Of a stretch of DNA of 58,174 nt, positions 17,624 to 25,081 are shown one piece after another. Made by a program: the position numbers and the translations under genes. Below the pieces are notes generated by a model. The model had not been told where the DNA came from. It did no database searches and saw nothing but the letters and a program-made list of their open reading frames with translations. The stretch's first letter is position 1. Each line of letters begins with the position of its first letter. Where the stretch lies: NCBI GenBank assembly GCA_016215025.1, contig JACRMI010000173.1, positions 1 to 58,174 of the forward strand. Direction: 5' to 3'. The stretch is from Chloroflexota bacterium. GTDB lineage: Bacteria > Chloroflexota > Anaerolineae > UBA4142.

Positions 17624-18376
17624 ATGTCTGGTCATTCCAAGTGGGCACAGATTAAACGAAAAAAAGGTGTAGCGGACGTTAAAAAAGGCGCAATTTTCAC
17701 GCGCCTTGGTCGTGAAATATCACTTGCGGCGCGTGAAGGGGGTGGCGATCCCGCCGCGAACTTTACGCTGCGACTCGCCGTCGAAAAAGCGCGCTCGCAG
17801 AATATGCCAAAGGAAAACATTGAGCGCGCAATCAAGCGCGGCACGGGCGAACTCAGCGAAGGCGGTCAGCTCGAAGATGCAATCTACGAGGGGTATGGTC
17901 CAGGTGGCACAGCCCTGCTCGTCCAAGTCCTGACCGACAACCGCAATCGAACTGCCTCGGAAGTTCGTCACCTCTTTACGCGCGGCGGCGGCAACCTCGC
18001 TGCCTCGAATGCCGTCGCTTGGATGTTTGAGAAAAAGGGCGTCATCACGATTGAAGGCGCGAAAAATCCTGAAGAGCTTGAACTGGAATTAATCGATGCG
18101 GGCGCAGACGATGTTAAAGCAGATGGCAATGTCGTCGAGGCCTATTGCGCACCAGAGCAACTGCGCGCATTTCGTGAAACACTCGAAAAGAAAAAGACTC
18201 CGGTCACGTCGATTGAACTGGCATGGATTTCCAAAAACCCTGCCGAAGTTACTCCAGAGCAAGCTGCCTCAACGCTCAAGCTGATGGAATCGCTCGAAGA
18301 GCATGACGATGTGCAAAAAGTCTACACCAACGTCGATATTAACGACGAGGTGATGGCGCAATTTGAGCATGCCTAA
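17624..18376 (+). CDS. yebC: YebC/PmpR-family regulator/translation factor
   Basis: The 250-residue protein is a full-length YebC family member. It begins MSGHSKWAQIKRKK, the family signature, followed by GAIFTRLGREI, NMPKENIERAIKRG, YEGYGPGGTALLVQVLTDNRNRT, GGNLAASNAVAWMFEKKG and a D-x-x-V-Y-x-N-x-x-I end. Members bind DNA or act on ribosomes stalled at proline stretches; which applies here cannot be told. The strong GGAGG site and ATG at 17624 fix the start. It lies 6 bp before ruvC, a widely conserved linkage. Confidence 0.95.
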   Translation: MSGHSKWAQIKRKKGVADVKKGAIFTRLGREISLAAREGGGDPAANFTLRLAVEKARSQNMPKENIERAIKRGTGELSEGGQLEDAIYEGYGPGGTALLVQVLTDNRNRTASEVRHLFTRGGGNLAASNAVAWMFEKKGVITIEGAKNPEELELELIDAGADDVKADGNVVEAYCAPEQLRAFRETLEKKKTPVTSIELAWISKNPAEVTPEQAASTLKLMESLEEHDDVQKVYTNVDINDEVMAQFEHA

Positions 18377-18382
18377 ACCCGC

Positions 18383-18877
18383 ATGATTATTTTGGGCATC
18401 GATCCTGGGACGGCGATCGCTGGCTATGGGATTTTGAAAAGCGAACGCGATGAATTGACCGTAGTTGCGTACGGCGCGATTACAACGCCTTCCGACTGGG
18501 AAATGCCGCGCCGCTTGCAACATATTTATACGGAACTGACCGCGCTGATTCAAAAGTACCAGCCAACGGATGCCGTCGTCGAGAAATTATTTTTCAGCAA
18601 GAATGTTCGCACCGCGCTGTCTGTAGGTCAGGCACGCGGTGTCGTTTTGCTCGCGGCGGCGCAAGCGAACATCGCGACCCACGAATACACGCCGCTCGAA
18701 ATCAAGCAGGCGGTGGTTGGCTACGGACGCGCGGACAAGAATCAAATTCAGCAAATGGTCAAGATGCTTTTGCAGCTCGATTCGGTCCCGCAACCGGATG
18801 ATGCCGCCGATGCGCTTGCGATTGCGATCTGTCACGCTCACACGGCCAAGTTCGCTAGAGTAACAGGTGACGAGTGA
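18383..18877 (+). CDS. ruvC: Holliday junction resolvase RuvC
   Basis: The 164-residue endonuclease cleaves Holliday junctions in recombinational repair. The four catalytic acids are visible: D7 in GIDPG, E67 in VVEKLFF, and D140 and D143 in PDDAADALA. Length and the EYTPLEIKQAVVGYGRADKNQ segment are normal. It follows yebC directly and precedes ruvA by 53 bp of microrepeat. The partner ruvB is not in the window. Confidence 0.96.
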   Translation: MIILGIDPGTAIAGYGILKSERDELTVVAYGAITTPSDWEMPRRLQHIYTELTALIQKYQPTDAVVEKLFFSKNVRTALSVGQARGVVLLAAAQANIATHEYTPLEIKQAVVGYGRADKNQIQQMVKMLLQLDSVPQPDDAADALAIAICHAHTAKFARVTGDE

Positions 18878-18913
18878 CAAGGGAAGGAATCTGTCACGTG
18901 TCACACGTCACAC
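18867..18913 (+). repeat. Heptamer inverted microrepeat between ruvC and ruvA
   Basis: Two units of GTGACRA at the very end of ruvC are followed by three inverted units (TGTCACG, TGTCACA, CGTCACA). The repeat folds into a hairpin and slightly overlaps the ruvC 3' end. Confidence 0.6.
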
Positions 18914-18930
18914 GGCACATAGGTTAAAAC

Positions 18931-19506
18931 ATGATTGGATCACTTCACGGTAAACTTCAAGCACGGACGGACGATAGCATCTTGCTTAACGTCGGTGGAG
19001 TCGGTTTTCGCGTGCGCCTCTCGGCGAAGACATCGGCGGGGCTAGGCGCAGTTGGCAGCGACGTTCGATTGTTCACGCATCTGCGCGTGCGCGAAGATGA
19101 ACTCTCGCTCTATGGTTTTGCGACGGAACAAGAATTGCGCTTGTTTGAAACGCTGATGACGGTGAGTGGGGTCGGTCCCAAAGTCGCGTTGAACGTTTTG
19201 TCCTCGGCGTCCACTGACATGGTACGGATGGCCATCGCGCAAGGAAACATCGATGCGCTGACGGCGGTGCCGGGCATTGGAAAAAAGACTGCGCAACGAA
19301 TCGTCCTAGAATTGAAAGGCAAAGTCGATGTGAGCGGCTTGGGCGATGTGGAAGAATTGTCGCCGCTGGATGAGGACGTGCTAAACGCGCTTATTAACCT
19401 GGGATATAGCGCCGCAGAGGCAAACCGCGCTGCGCGTTCGGTACCGGTGAATGTGAAAGACCTGGAAGATCGAATTCGAGTGGCGTTGCAGTACTTGGGT
19501 GGATGA
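18931..19506 (+). CDS. ruvA: Holliday junction DNA-binding protein RuvA
   Basis: The 191-residue protein forms the tetramer that holds Holliday junctions for the RuvB motor. Domain I opens MIGSLHGKLQ and includes VGGVGFRVRLS. Domain II carries helix-hairpin-helix motifs (VSGVGPKVALNVLS and VPGIGKKTAQRIVLELKGK). Domain III starts near ALINLGYSAAEANRAA and ends the protein. No ruvB follows; a strong terminator does. Confidence 0.96.
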   Translation: MIGSLHGKLQARTDDSILLNVGGVGFRVRLSAKTSAGLGAVGSDVRLFTHLRVREDELSLYGFATEQELRLFETLMTVSGVGPKVALNVLSSASTDMVRMAIAQGNIDALTAVPGIGKKTAQRIVLELKGKVDVSGLGDVEELSPLDEDVLNALINLGYSAAEANRAARSVPVNVKDLEDRIRVALQYLGG

Positions 19507-19546
19507 TGTGATAAACCAGGTCTCTACGACTGAATCGGATAAAACT

Positions 19547-19572
19547 ATTGGGCGGGAGTGTTCCCGCCCAAT
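19547..19572. terminator. Terminator between ruvA and the toxin-antitoxin pair
   Basis: A perfect 11-bp stem (ATTGGGCGGGA / TCCCGCCCAAT) with a GTGT loop sits between convergent genes. Flanks are T-rich on the plus side (TTAATTTC), so it may serve both directions. Confidence 0.8.
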
Positions 19573-19578
19573 TTAATT

Positions 19579-19839
19579 TCAGGGATGTTTCAGGGTTTTG
19601 TCGTGGGGTCCAACATTTCTCAAGATAATTGTGTCTCTGTCAATCTGAAATGTGATACGGATTGAAAGACTGGCACGAGCTTCCCAAATATTGTCAGTGC
19701 CTTCTACCTTCTTGATGCGCAAGCTGGGATGTCGCAAGTCAGCAAGCATCAAGCGCAATGCCTTTTCGACTTTTTTGCTATCGCGCTCCGTGAGTTGTTG
19801 AAAAGCTGTCTTGAAGTGTTCGGTCCGCGCGAAATTCAT
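19579..19839 (-). CDS. RelE/ParE-family toxin
   Basis: The 86-residue protein has the RelE-superfamily pattern. A helical N-terminus (FKTAFQQLTERDSKKVEKAL) is followed by HPSLRIKKVEG, WEARASLSIRITFQ and DTIILRNVGPHD. This matches RelE-like ribosome-dependent mRNA interferases, with basic and aromatic residues on the last strands. It starts 2 bp after the antitoxin stop, the usual antitoxin-toxin order. No sign of decay is seen. Activity is inferred from family and context. Confidence 0.82.
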   Translation of the reverse strand: MNFARTEHFKTAFQQLTERDSKKVEKALRLMLADLRHPSLRIKKVEGTDNIWEARASLSIRITFQIDRDTIILRNVGPHDKTLKHP

Positions 19840-19841
19840 GG

Positions 19842-20123
19842 TTATTTCCGAGAATGGAGTTCTTTCACCAGTTCATCCACGGTATCAAATTTCTTGACCC
19901 GACCAGCAAGAATATCAATATCGGCTTCACGTTCAGCTGCTTGCCACTCAGCGCTCCAATAATACGCTTGATCTTTGTCAATGATTTTTTTGGGTGTGAC
20001 CACTAAACTATGTCCGACCAGTTTCATTTCGACAAATTCACCCGCGCGCAATTTAAGGGCACGACGAATGGCGGGTGGCAAAGTCAGTTGTCCGTTGCGA
20101 GATAATTTGGCTATGTTTTCCAT
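19842..20123 (-). CDS. AbrB/MazE-like antitoxin
   Basis: The 93-residue protein opens with a swapped-hairpin AbrB fold (IAKLSRNGQLTLPPAIRRAL, then LRAGEFVEMKLVG). A C-terminal helix-rich tail (YYWSAEWQAAEREADIDILAG, then FDTVDELVKEL) probably wraps the toxin. The ATG at 20123 has GGAGG five bases upstream; a frame extending to 20192 would contain the promoter. AbrB-type antitoxins usually repress their own operon through the N-terminal domain. Confidence 0.83.
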   Translation of the reverse strand: MENIAKLSRNGQLTLPPAIRRALKLRAGEFVEMKLVGHSLVVTPKKIIDKDQAYYWSAEWQAAEREADIDILAGRVKKFDTVDELVKELHSRK

Positions 20124-20138
20124 CCTGCCTCCGCTTTT

Positions 20139-20167
20139 ATTGTATAATCGATCTAATTCTCCGGCAA
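20139..20167 (-). promoter_or_regulatory. Promoter of the toxin-antitoxin operon
   Basis: Minus-strand TTGCCG (20162-20167) and TACAAT (20139-20144) are 17 bp apart, about 20 bp upstream of the antitoxin ATG. Confidence 0.6.
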
Positions 20168-20199
20168 ATAGATGATGGATGCCTAAAATCATCCGTCGC

Positions 20200-22077
20200 C
20201 TATTTCACCACTTTCGTCCCCACCATGTACCGTGCGACCCACGGTTCATAGCGACTGAAGAATTTTTCGCGCTTGACGACTTGGCCGTTGACCAGAATCT
20301 TTCGCCAGATGGTCACATCTGCGCCATCATGCGCGCTGTCTACTTGCTTGGTCACGCCTTTCTTGAGCGTTGGATCATCAGTGTAAATCGCAGGACCATG
20401 CGGAATGATGTTATCCATGATGGGGTCTTCCATCTCGACCGTGCGATTGGGCTTGGTGCCATAAAAGTTGAACGTGAGCGTTGTGTTTCTCAAATCGATT
20501 TTGGTTTGGATGAGCAAATACGCGTCGGTGTCGTTCTTGAATTTGAAATCGACGGTTGGCTCGAACACAGTTGCATCTAGCCCGACGGGGGGTTCGTAAT
20601 AGCCAACGCGATACGCGTGCGCCCAACGTTCGACGATTGGAAAGCCGCCGAAGAATGCCGCGCGGAAAACAGTACTCGACACCTGACACACACCGCCACC
20701 GGGACCCAGCACCGTGCGGTCGCCAAAAATAACGTACGCATCATCGTAACCATTGGCTTCCACGACTTGCCCCAGAAATTGGTTGAACGAAAAAGTTCCG
20801 CCCGGCGGAATGACTACGCCATCAAACTGCGCCGTTGCCGCTTGAATGTTTTGAACGCGCCCCGGAATCGATCCCCTGAAATTACTCACGCCCTGCGCCA
20901 CTAATTGTTTGATTCCAAATTTCGCCGCATCTTCCATCGCGATCGTCGGCTTGGTGACTGTCACCGGCAAACTCACCACGCGCGCATTGATCGTTTCCAA
21001 CGGACTTGCCATTCCAGGCAGACGAGGTATGCTCGCCACCATTTGTTGTTCGATTTGTTTGGCCGCGGCTTCGGGGTCGAGCGTTTGACCATACTGACTC
21101 GTGATGATCGGCGTCAAGGTGCCGGTCGCCGGATCAAATCGAAAACGGGCGTCGCGCGCCGCTTGATTGATGTCGCCTGCAATCGATTTGGTTTGCGCGA
21201 CCAGCGATGGGTGATCGAGCGCCGCGACAAATTGGACCTTGCCGTTCGCATCGCGCTGGGGCTTGATCGTTATCATCGCGGCGAGCGCGGCTTGATCGAT
21301 TGCCCACGTGCGTCCGCCAAACGTCAGCATCACCGGCGCAGCCAGGATCGATTCGATAGAAGATTTGGCAGCATTCACATCGGCGACGAGCGGAGGCGTC
21401 TCGCGAAAGATCAACGTGACATCGTTGCGTTCGTTGTTGACGATGTGTTGACGCAAGCGTTCGATCATCGCTTCGCCGTCGAGCGTGCGACCATTTTGTG
21501 CAGGCGTCACGTCAACTTGCAGACCATTCAAGCGAATGGACGCATCGCGCGCCGGTTGATCGACTTGGGGCGCGAGCCAACCGAGAAAGGCTTGTGCGGT
21601 TCCCGCATCGAATTGCGCGTCGATACCCAAGTCGCAACCGAACCACATGCAGTGCGCTTGATCGGCGATACTTGCCAGCCAATTGTCACGATGACCTAAG
21701 AGCATGGCTTGATCGGCGACCGGCAAGAAATCGGTGCGGAGACCTAGTTCCCAGGGGTACGCGCGCCAAGTTCGATTGCCATCGCGAATGATGGTCGCTT
21801 CGGTGCCGAGACGGGCGAGAATCGCATCGGGATTTCCAAAGCGCATCAGCAAAAATTGCTGCGCCTCGATACGCGTCATGCCGCTCATCGATTGCCCTTG
21901 AACGCTGACACCCAGGATGATGCGGTCACGATAAAAGAATTGATAGCCGATGAAGAGAGCGGAGACAACGAAGAACAAAATGATGATTGCGTAGAGGACG
22001 ATGAGGATTCGGGGCAAACCGCGGCGTCTGCGTCGGCGAGTTGGAACGGACGATTCGGAGTTTGGCTGATCGTTCAT
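20200..22077 (-). CDS. VanW-family cell-surface protein
   Basis: The 625-residue protein has a basic N-terminus, one membrane anchor at about 24-48, and then an extracytoplasmic part. Two peptidoglycan-binding-like (PG_binding_4) regions near 85-330 are followed by a VanW domain from about 395 (NFRGSIPGR, PPGGTFSFNQFLG, GGGVCQVSSTVFRAA, ERWAHAYRVGYY). The tail reads like a G5-type strand region. VanW proteins, including YoaR-like ones, are linked to the cell wall, but their reaction is unknown. It ends 7 bp beyond the start of the toxin-antitoxin promoter region and is transcribed in the same direction. Confidence 0.88.
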   Translation of the reverse strand: MNDQPNSESSVPTRRRRRRGLPRILIVLYAIIILFFVVSALFIGYQFFYRDRIILGVSVQGQSMSGMTRIEAQQFLLMRFGNPDAILARLGTEATIIRDGNRTWRAYPWELGLRTDFLPVADQAMLLGHRDNWLASIADQAHCMWFGCDLGIDAQFDAGTAQAFLGWLAPQVDQPARDASIRLNGLQVDVTPAQNGRTLDGEAMIERLRQHIVNNERNDVTLIFRETPPLVADVNAAKSSIESILAAPVMLTFGGRTWAIDQAALAAMITIKPQRDANGKVQFVAALDHPSLVAQTKSIAGDINQAARDARFRFDPATGTLTPIITSQYGQTLDPEAAAKQIEQQMVASIPRLPGMASPLETINARVVSLPVTVTKPTIAMEDAAKFGIKQLVAQGVSNFRGSIPGRVQNIQAATAQFDGVVIPPGGTFSFNQFLGQVVEANGYDDAYVIFGDRTVLGPGGGVCQVSSTVFRAAFFGGFPIVERWAHAYRVGYYEPPVGLDATVFEPTVDFKFKNDTDAYLLIQTKIDLRNTTLTFNFYGTKPNRTVEMEDPIMDNIIPHGPAIYTDDPTLKKGVTKQVDSAHDGADVTIWRKILVNGQVVKREKFFSRYEPWVARYMVGTKVVK

Positions 22078-22119
22078 ACGCGAGACATTGTACGCAAGAT
22101 GAGGCGATTCGTCAAAAGA

Positions 22120-22192
22120 ACAACAACGAATTGAGAAATAAACGAATGGCAGCCGGTTGGTTTAATTCGTTCTATTCCCAATTCGTTGTTGT
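22120..22192. repeat. Long hairpin between vanW-like and osmC-like genes
   Basis: A perfect 14-bp outer stem (ACAACAACGAATTG / CAATTCGTTGTTGT) encloses a second, imperfect inner stem around ACGAAT / ATTCGT. It lies downstream of the osmC-like stop on the minus strand and could terminate or process that transcript. Confidence 0.6.
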
Positions 22193-22204
22193 ATTGGCGT
22201 AAAA

Positions 22205-22624
22205 TTACTTTTCTAATTTCGCATTCACTTGGACGTCGACGCCGGTGAGGGCTTTGGAGACCGGACAATTCTTTTTCGAGAAATCGACCAATTCTTGGAA
22301 CTTGGCTTGATCGATGCCTGCTACTTGAGCGGTCGTGTCGAGTATGATTTTTGAGATGGTCGGACCAGCATCAAGGTGGACGGTGGCAGTCGTATGAATC
22401 TGTTTGGGTGGAAAACCTTCTTTGGTCAGTTGACCGGAGAGGAACATGGAAAAGCAGCCTGCTTGTGCTGCGCCAACCAATTCCTCTGGGTTGGTTCCCT
22501 TGCCCTCTTCAAAACGCGATGCAAACGTGAACGGTCCCTCGAAATAACCGCTTCCCAGTTTCATGCGACCGTTGCCTTCGCGCAGGTTTCCTGTCCAGGT
22601 CGCTTCCGCGTGTCGGATTGGCAT
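22205..22624 (-). CDS. osmC: OsmC-family peroxiredoxin
   Basis: The 139-residue protein matches OsmC rather than Ohr. It starts MPIRHAEATWTGNL, has GTNPEELVGAAQAGCFSM with the peroxidatic Cys57 and the second Cys120 in KKNCPVSKAL. It reduces organic hydroperoxides. AGGAG precedes the ATG at 22624; a frame to 22687 would cover the promoter. A single-gene transcript with its own consensus promoter is likely. Confidence 0.9.
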   Translation of the reverse strand: MPIRHAEATWTGNLREGNGRMKLGSGYFEGPFTFASRFEEGKGTNPEELVGAAQAGCFSMFLSGQLTKEGFPPKQIHTTATVHLDAGPTISKIILDTTAQVAGIDQAKFQELVDFSKKNCPVSKALTGVDVQVNAKLEK

Positions 22625-22658
22625 TTTTTTCTCCTTTGTCTGAATGTAGAGTGACGCC

Positions 22659-22687
22659 AGTATACAAACGAATCTGCAGGGCGTCAA
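22659..22687 (-). promoter_or_regulatory. Promoter of the osmC-like gene
   Basis: Minus-strand TTGACG (22682-22687) and TATACT (22659-22664) with a 17-bp spacer, a near-consensus sigma-70 promoter. Confidence 0.75.
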
Positions 22688-22716
22688 TAGACCTAGGAAG
22701 AAAAACGAAAACTTTA

Positions 22717-24831
22717 TTATTTTTCTAGTAAATACGGCACGAGCAGAACAGCAACATTCGGATGGCGTTCGAACGTGCTGCGCAACCGTGTCGCAGTGCG
22801 ATTGTGCAAAAATGTTTCCCAGGGATGAGCCGTAATAAATTCAGGGAGGACAATCGTAACGAATGCGCCGGGATTTTGACTGTGAACGGCATCGACGTAC
22901 GCCAACAACGGTCGCACGAACGCACGCAAAGGTGAATCGAGAATCACCAGTTTCATGTCGTGGGCGTATGTTGTCATTTTTTGTTGAATCTTTGCCGTAC
23001 GTTCTTCATTCGTCGAAATGTGCAACACGACGACATCTTTGGAAATCGTGCGCGCAAACGCGATTGCCCGCAACGAGGCATAGTTCACATCGTCAATTGG
23101 CACGACGACCAGTTGATCGATTTTGTCCGGCGGCAGTTGCCCAGGCACAATGCGAAGTTGGTCGGCGACGCGAGAGTAATGCCGATGCACGAATAAGAAG
23201 AACGAAACGATGATGGGGATTAAGATAACGACGATCCATGCCCCGAGCGCGAACTTGGTAATCGCGACAATTACCAAAATGCTCGATGTGAGCAGGGCGT
23301 CTGCGCCGTTGATGACGATGCTCGTTTTCCAATTGGGTCCGCGCGTTTTCCACCAATGGACGACCATGCCCGAGTCTGACATGCTGAACGCGAGAAATAC
23401 ACCCACCGCATAAAGGTGAATCAAATTTGTCACATCGCCGGCGAAGACTACTACTAGAGCAGAAGCAATGAGACCTAGGGCAATGATGCCAATCGAAAAA
23501 GCGAGGCGGTCGCCGCGAAACGAAAATTGATGCGGCATGAAATTGTCGCGCGCGAGCACGGAGGACAAGCGCGGAAAATCGGCAAAGGCAGTATTGCCCG
23601 CAACAATCAGAATACCCATCGTCGCAATTTGAAAAATGTAATAGATGATGTTGGTTCCCCAGACGGCGCGCGCAACCTGGGAGATGATGGTCTCTTCGCC
23701 TGGCACCAGTCCCATGTGGGTTGCCAGGTACGAGACGCCCAGAAAAAAGATTCCCAACAAAGTCGCCATCAGCGTGAGCGTGGTCGCCGCATTCTTTGAT
23801 TCAGGTTTCTCAAAAGCAGGCACGCCATTGGAAATAGCTTCGGTGCCGCTCATGGCGACCGAGCCAGCGGAGAATGCGCGTAAAATCAGCCAGAGCGTCA
23901 GCGGTTCGCTGGCAGGTATACCGGGCGGGGGTACCGCTGGATCCAACGTTCCGGTAAATGCTTTGAACAAACCAACTGCCAGCGTGAGCATCAAGCTGCC
24001 CACAAAGAGATAAGTTGGCAAAGCGAAAATCGAGCCGGATTCACGAATGCCCCGTAGATTTCCCAAGGTCATGATCGCAATGAAGAATATGCTTAACAAC
24101 ACTTTGGCGTTCAGGTTCGGCGGCAGCGTTGAATTGACGGCATCGATTTGATCGGCAAAACCCGAAGCAATCAACGCGGAATTCATCGCGTCCGCGCCAG
24201 CCACGATAGATACGGACACCGTTAAGACATAATCGATCAACAGCGCCGCCGCAGCGACGAGTCCCGGAATCTTTCCCAGGTTTTCGCGACTGACGTTGTA
24301 CGAACCGCCGCCATGCGGATACGCATAAACGGTTTGTCGATACGAAAAGGCGACCATCGAGAGCAAGAGCGACACTGCCAATGCGAGAAAAAACGAAATA
24401 CCTAACGCGCCACTGCCTGCCACGATCAAGACCAGCATGGCTTCTTCGGTGGCATACGCGCAAGACGAGATTGGGTCGGCTCCAAAGACGGCGAGGGCTT
24501 TGAATTTGCTCAACCGTTCATGCGCTTCCGCCACTGTTTCTAGCGGGCGACCGATCAAAATTTTTTTGACGGCGCGATAGCCGCGTTCGAATGGACTCTC
24601 TGGGCGATCCGATTCCGGTGTCGCGACAAAATGACCCGGCCCCACTCGGCGAAAAAATCGCGAATGGGACTGCCGCATTCGAACATAGACATCGCCGGGG
24701 CGAACGCCGTGCTTGATTTCGCTGACGGTCAATTCGGGGTTTATTTTTTTGCTCGATGTGCTCAGTGGTTGGGGATTGACGGAAGGTCGATCTTCTGCTT
24801 CGGGTACGCCGAGGTCGTCTAATTTTTGCAT
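22717..24831 (-). CDS. KimA-like APC permease, copy 1
   Basis: The 704-residue protein has a three-part layout. A hydrophilic leader of about 95 residues contains GVRPGDVYVRMRQSH and GPGHFVATPESDRP. About 12 membrane segments follow, starting at LSKFKALAVFGADPISSCAYATEE. A cytosolic C-terminal domain of about 150 residues resembles universal stress proteins (VVVPIDDVNYASLRAIAFAR, VVLHIST). This is the layout of the potassium importer KimA (YdaO) of Bacillus, so K+ uptake is a fair inference; amino-acid transport is the alternative. The ATG at 24831 has AAGG upstream. It diverges most at TM1 (SSCAYATEEAM instead of SSSAYATEASL). It is one of three tandem copies. Confidence 0.85.
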   Translation of the reverse strand: MQKLDDLGVPEAEDRPSVNPQPLSTSSKKINPELTVSEIKHGVRPGDVYVRMRQSHSRFFRRVGPGHFVATPESDRPESPFERGYRAVKKILIGRPLETVAEAHERLSKFKALAVFGADPISSCAYATEEAMLVLIVAGSGALGISFFLALAVSLLLSMVAFSYRQTVYAYPHGGGSYNVSRENLGKIPGLVAAAALLIDYVLTVSVSIVAGADAMNSALIASGFADQIDAVNSTLPPNLNAKVLLSIFFIAIMTLGNLRGIRESGSIFALPTYLFVGSLMLTLAVGLFKAFTGTLDPAVPPPGIPASEPLTLWLILRAFSAGSVAMSGTEAISNGVPAFEKPESKNAATTLTLMATLLGIFFLGVSYLATHMGLVPGEETIISQVARAVWGTNIIYYIFQIATMGILIVAGNTAFADFPRLSSVLARDNFMPHQFSFRGDRLAFSIGIIALGLIASALVVVFAGDVTNLIHLYAVGVFLAFSMSDSGMVVHWWKTRGPNWKTSIVINGADALLTSSILVIVAITKFALGAWIVVILIPIIVSFFLFVHRHYSRVADQLRIVPGQLPPDKIDQLVVVPIDDVNYASLRAIAFARTISKDVVVLHISTNEERTAKIQQKMTTYAHDMKLVILDSPLRAFVRPLLAYVDAVHSQNPGAFVTIVLPEFITAHPWETFLHNRTATRLRSTFERHPNVAVLLVPYLLEK

Positions 24832-24864
24832 AGGAACCTTTGTGTTTCCGCTAAAACATGTACG

Positions 24865-24903
24865 TAAAAACACCCAAACCGAGCGAGGTCCGGTCGGGGC
24901 ATT
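24865..24903 (-). promoter_or_regulatory. Leader attenuator of permease copy 1
   Basis: On the minus strand an AATGCCC block leads into a hairpin (arms around 24872-24880 and 24891-24899) and then GTGTTTTT. The same block-hairpin-U-run occurs before copies 2 and 3. It stands about 35 bp before the start codon, where an intrinsic terminator would act as an attenuator. The remaining gap to 25081 holds the operator block and the copy-2 terminator. Confidence 0.6.
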
Positions 24904-24947
24904 GTTAAGAACCTGTCTTGCGCGTATCGATAAAATGACGAGACCAT

Positions 24948-24978
24948 GATATATTGAAAGAGCGCAAGTTACAGTCAA
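24948..24978 (-). promoter_or_regulatory. Possible promoter of permease copy 1
   Basis: Minus-strand TTGACT (24973-24978) and TATATC (24948-24953) are 19 bp apart, a weak match; the bases after the -10 (ATGGTCTCG) align with those after the copy-2 -10 box, which supports the placement. Confidence 0.4.
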
Positions 24979-25020
24979 GAAAGCGTCGATTGCAATCAAG
25001 AAAGCGTCAAGGATTCTTGA
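24975..25020. promoter_or_regulatory. Repeated operator-like block upstream of permease copy 1
   Basis: TCAAGAAAGCGTC occurs twice, at 24975-24987 and 24996-25008, with starts 21 bp apart (two helical turns). The second copy continues into AAGGATTCTTGA, giving a 25-bp block that recurs almost unchanged before copy 2 at 27412-27435. This spacing and sharing suggest a regulator-binding array. Confidence 0.55.
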
Positions 25021-25030
25021 TACAAAGCAA

Positions 25031-25062
25031 AAATCCAGATTCTCGAACGGGAATCTGGATTT
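25031..25062 (-). terminator. Terminator after permease copy 2
   Basis: A perfect 12-bp stem (AAATCCAGATTC / GAATCTGGATTT) with an 8-nt loop lies 20 bp past the copy-2 stop and is followed on the minus strand by TTGC and further Ts. Confidence 0.75.
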
Positions 25063-25081
25063 GCGGTGAAATTGAGATCAT

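Noticed and set aside
20905..21699. Long plus-strand open frame of 264 codons opposite the VanW-family gene
   Set aside because: It is very rich in Arg/His/Cys, has no motif or ribosome site, and mirrors the codon bias of the real gene on the other strand.
24840..24999. Longer N-terminus for permease copy 1 (start at 24999)
   Set aside because: The extension would translate the promoter and attenuator; copies 2 and 3 start near the equivalent of 24831.
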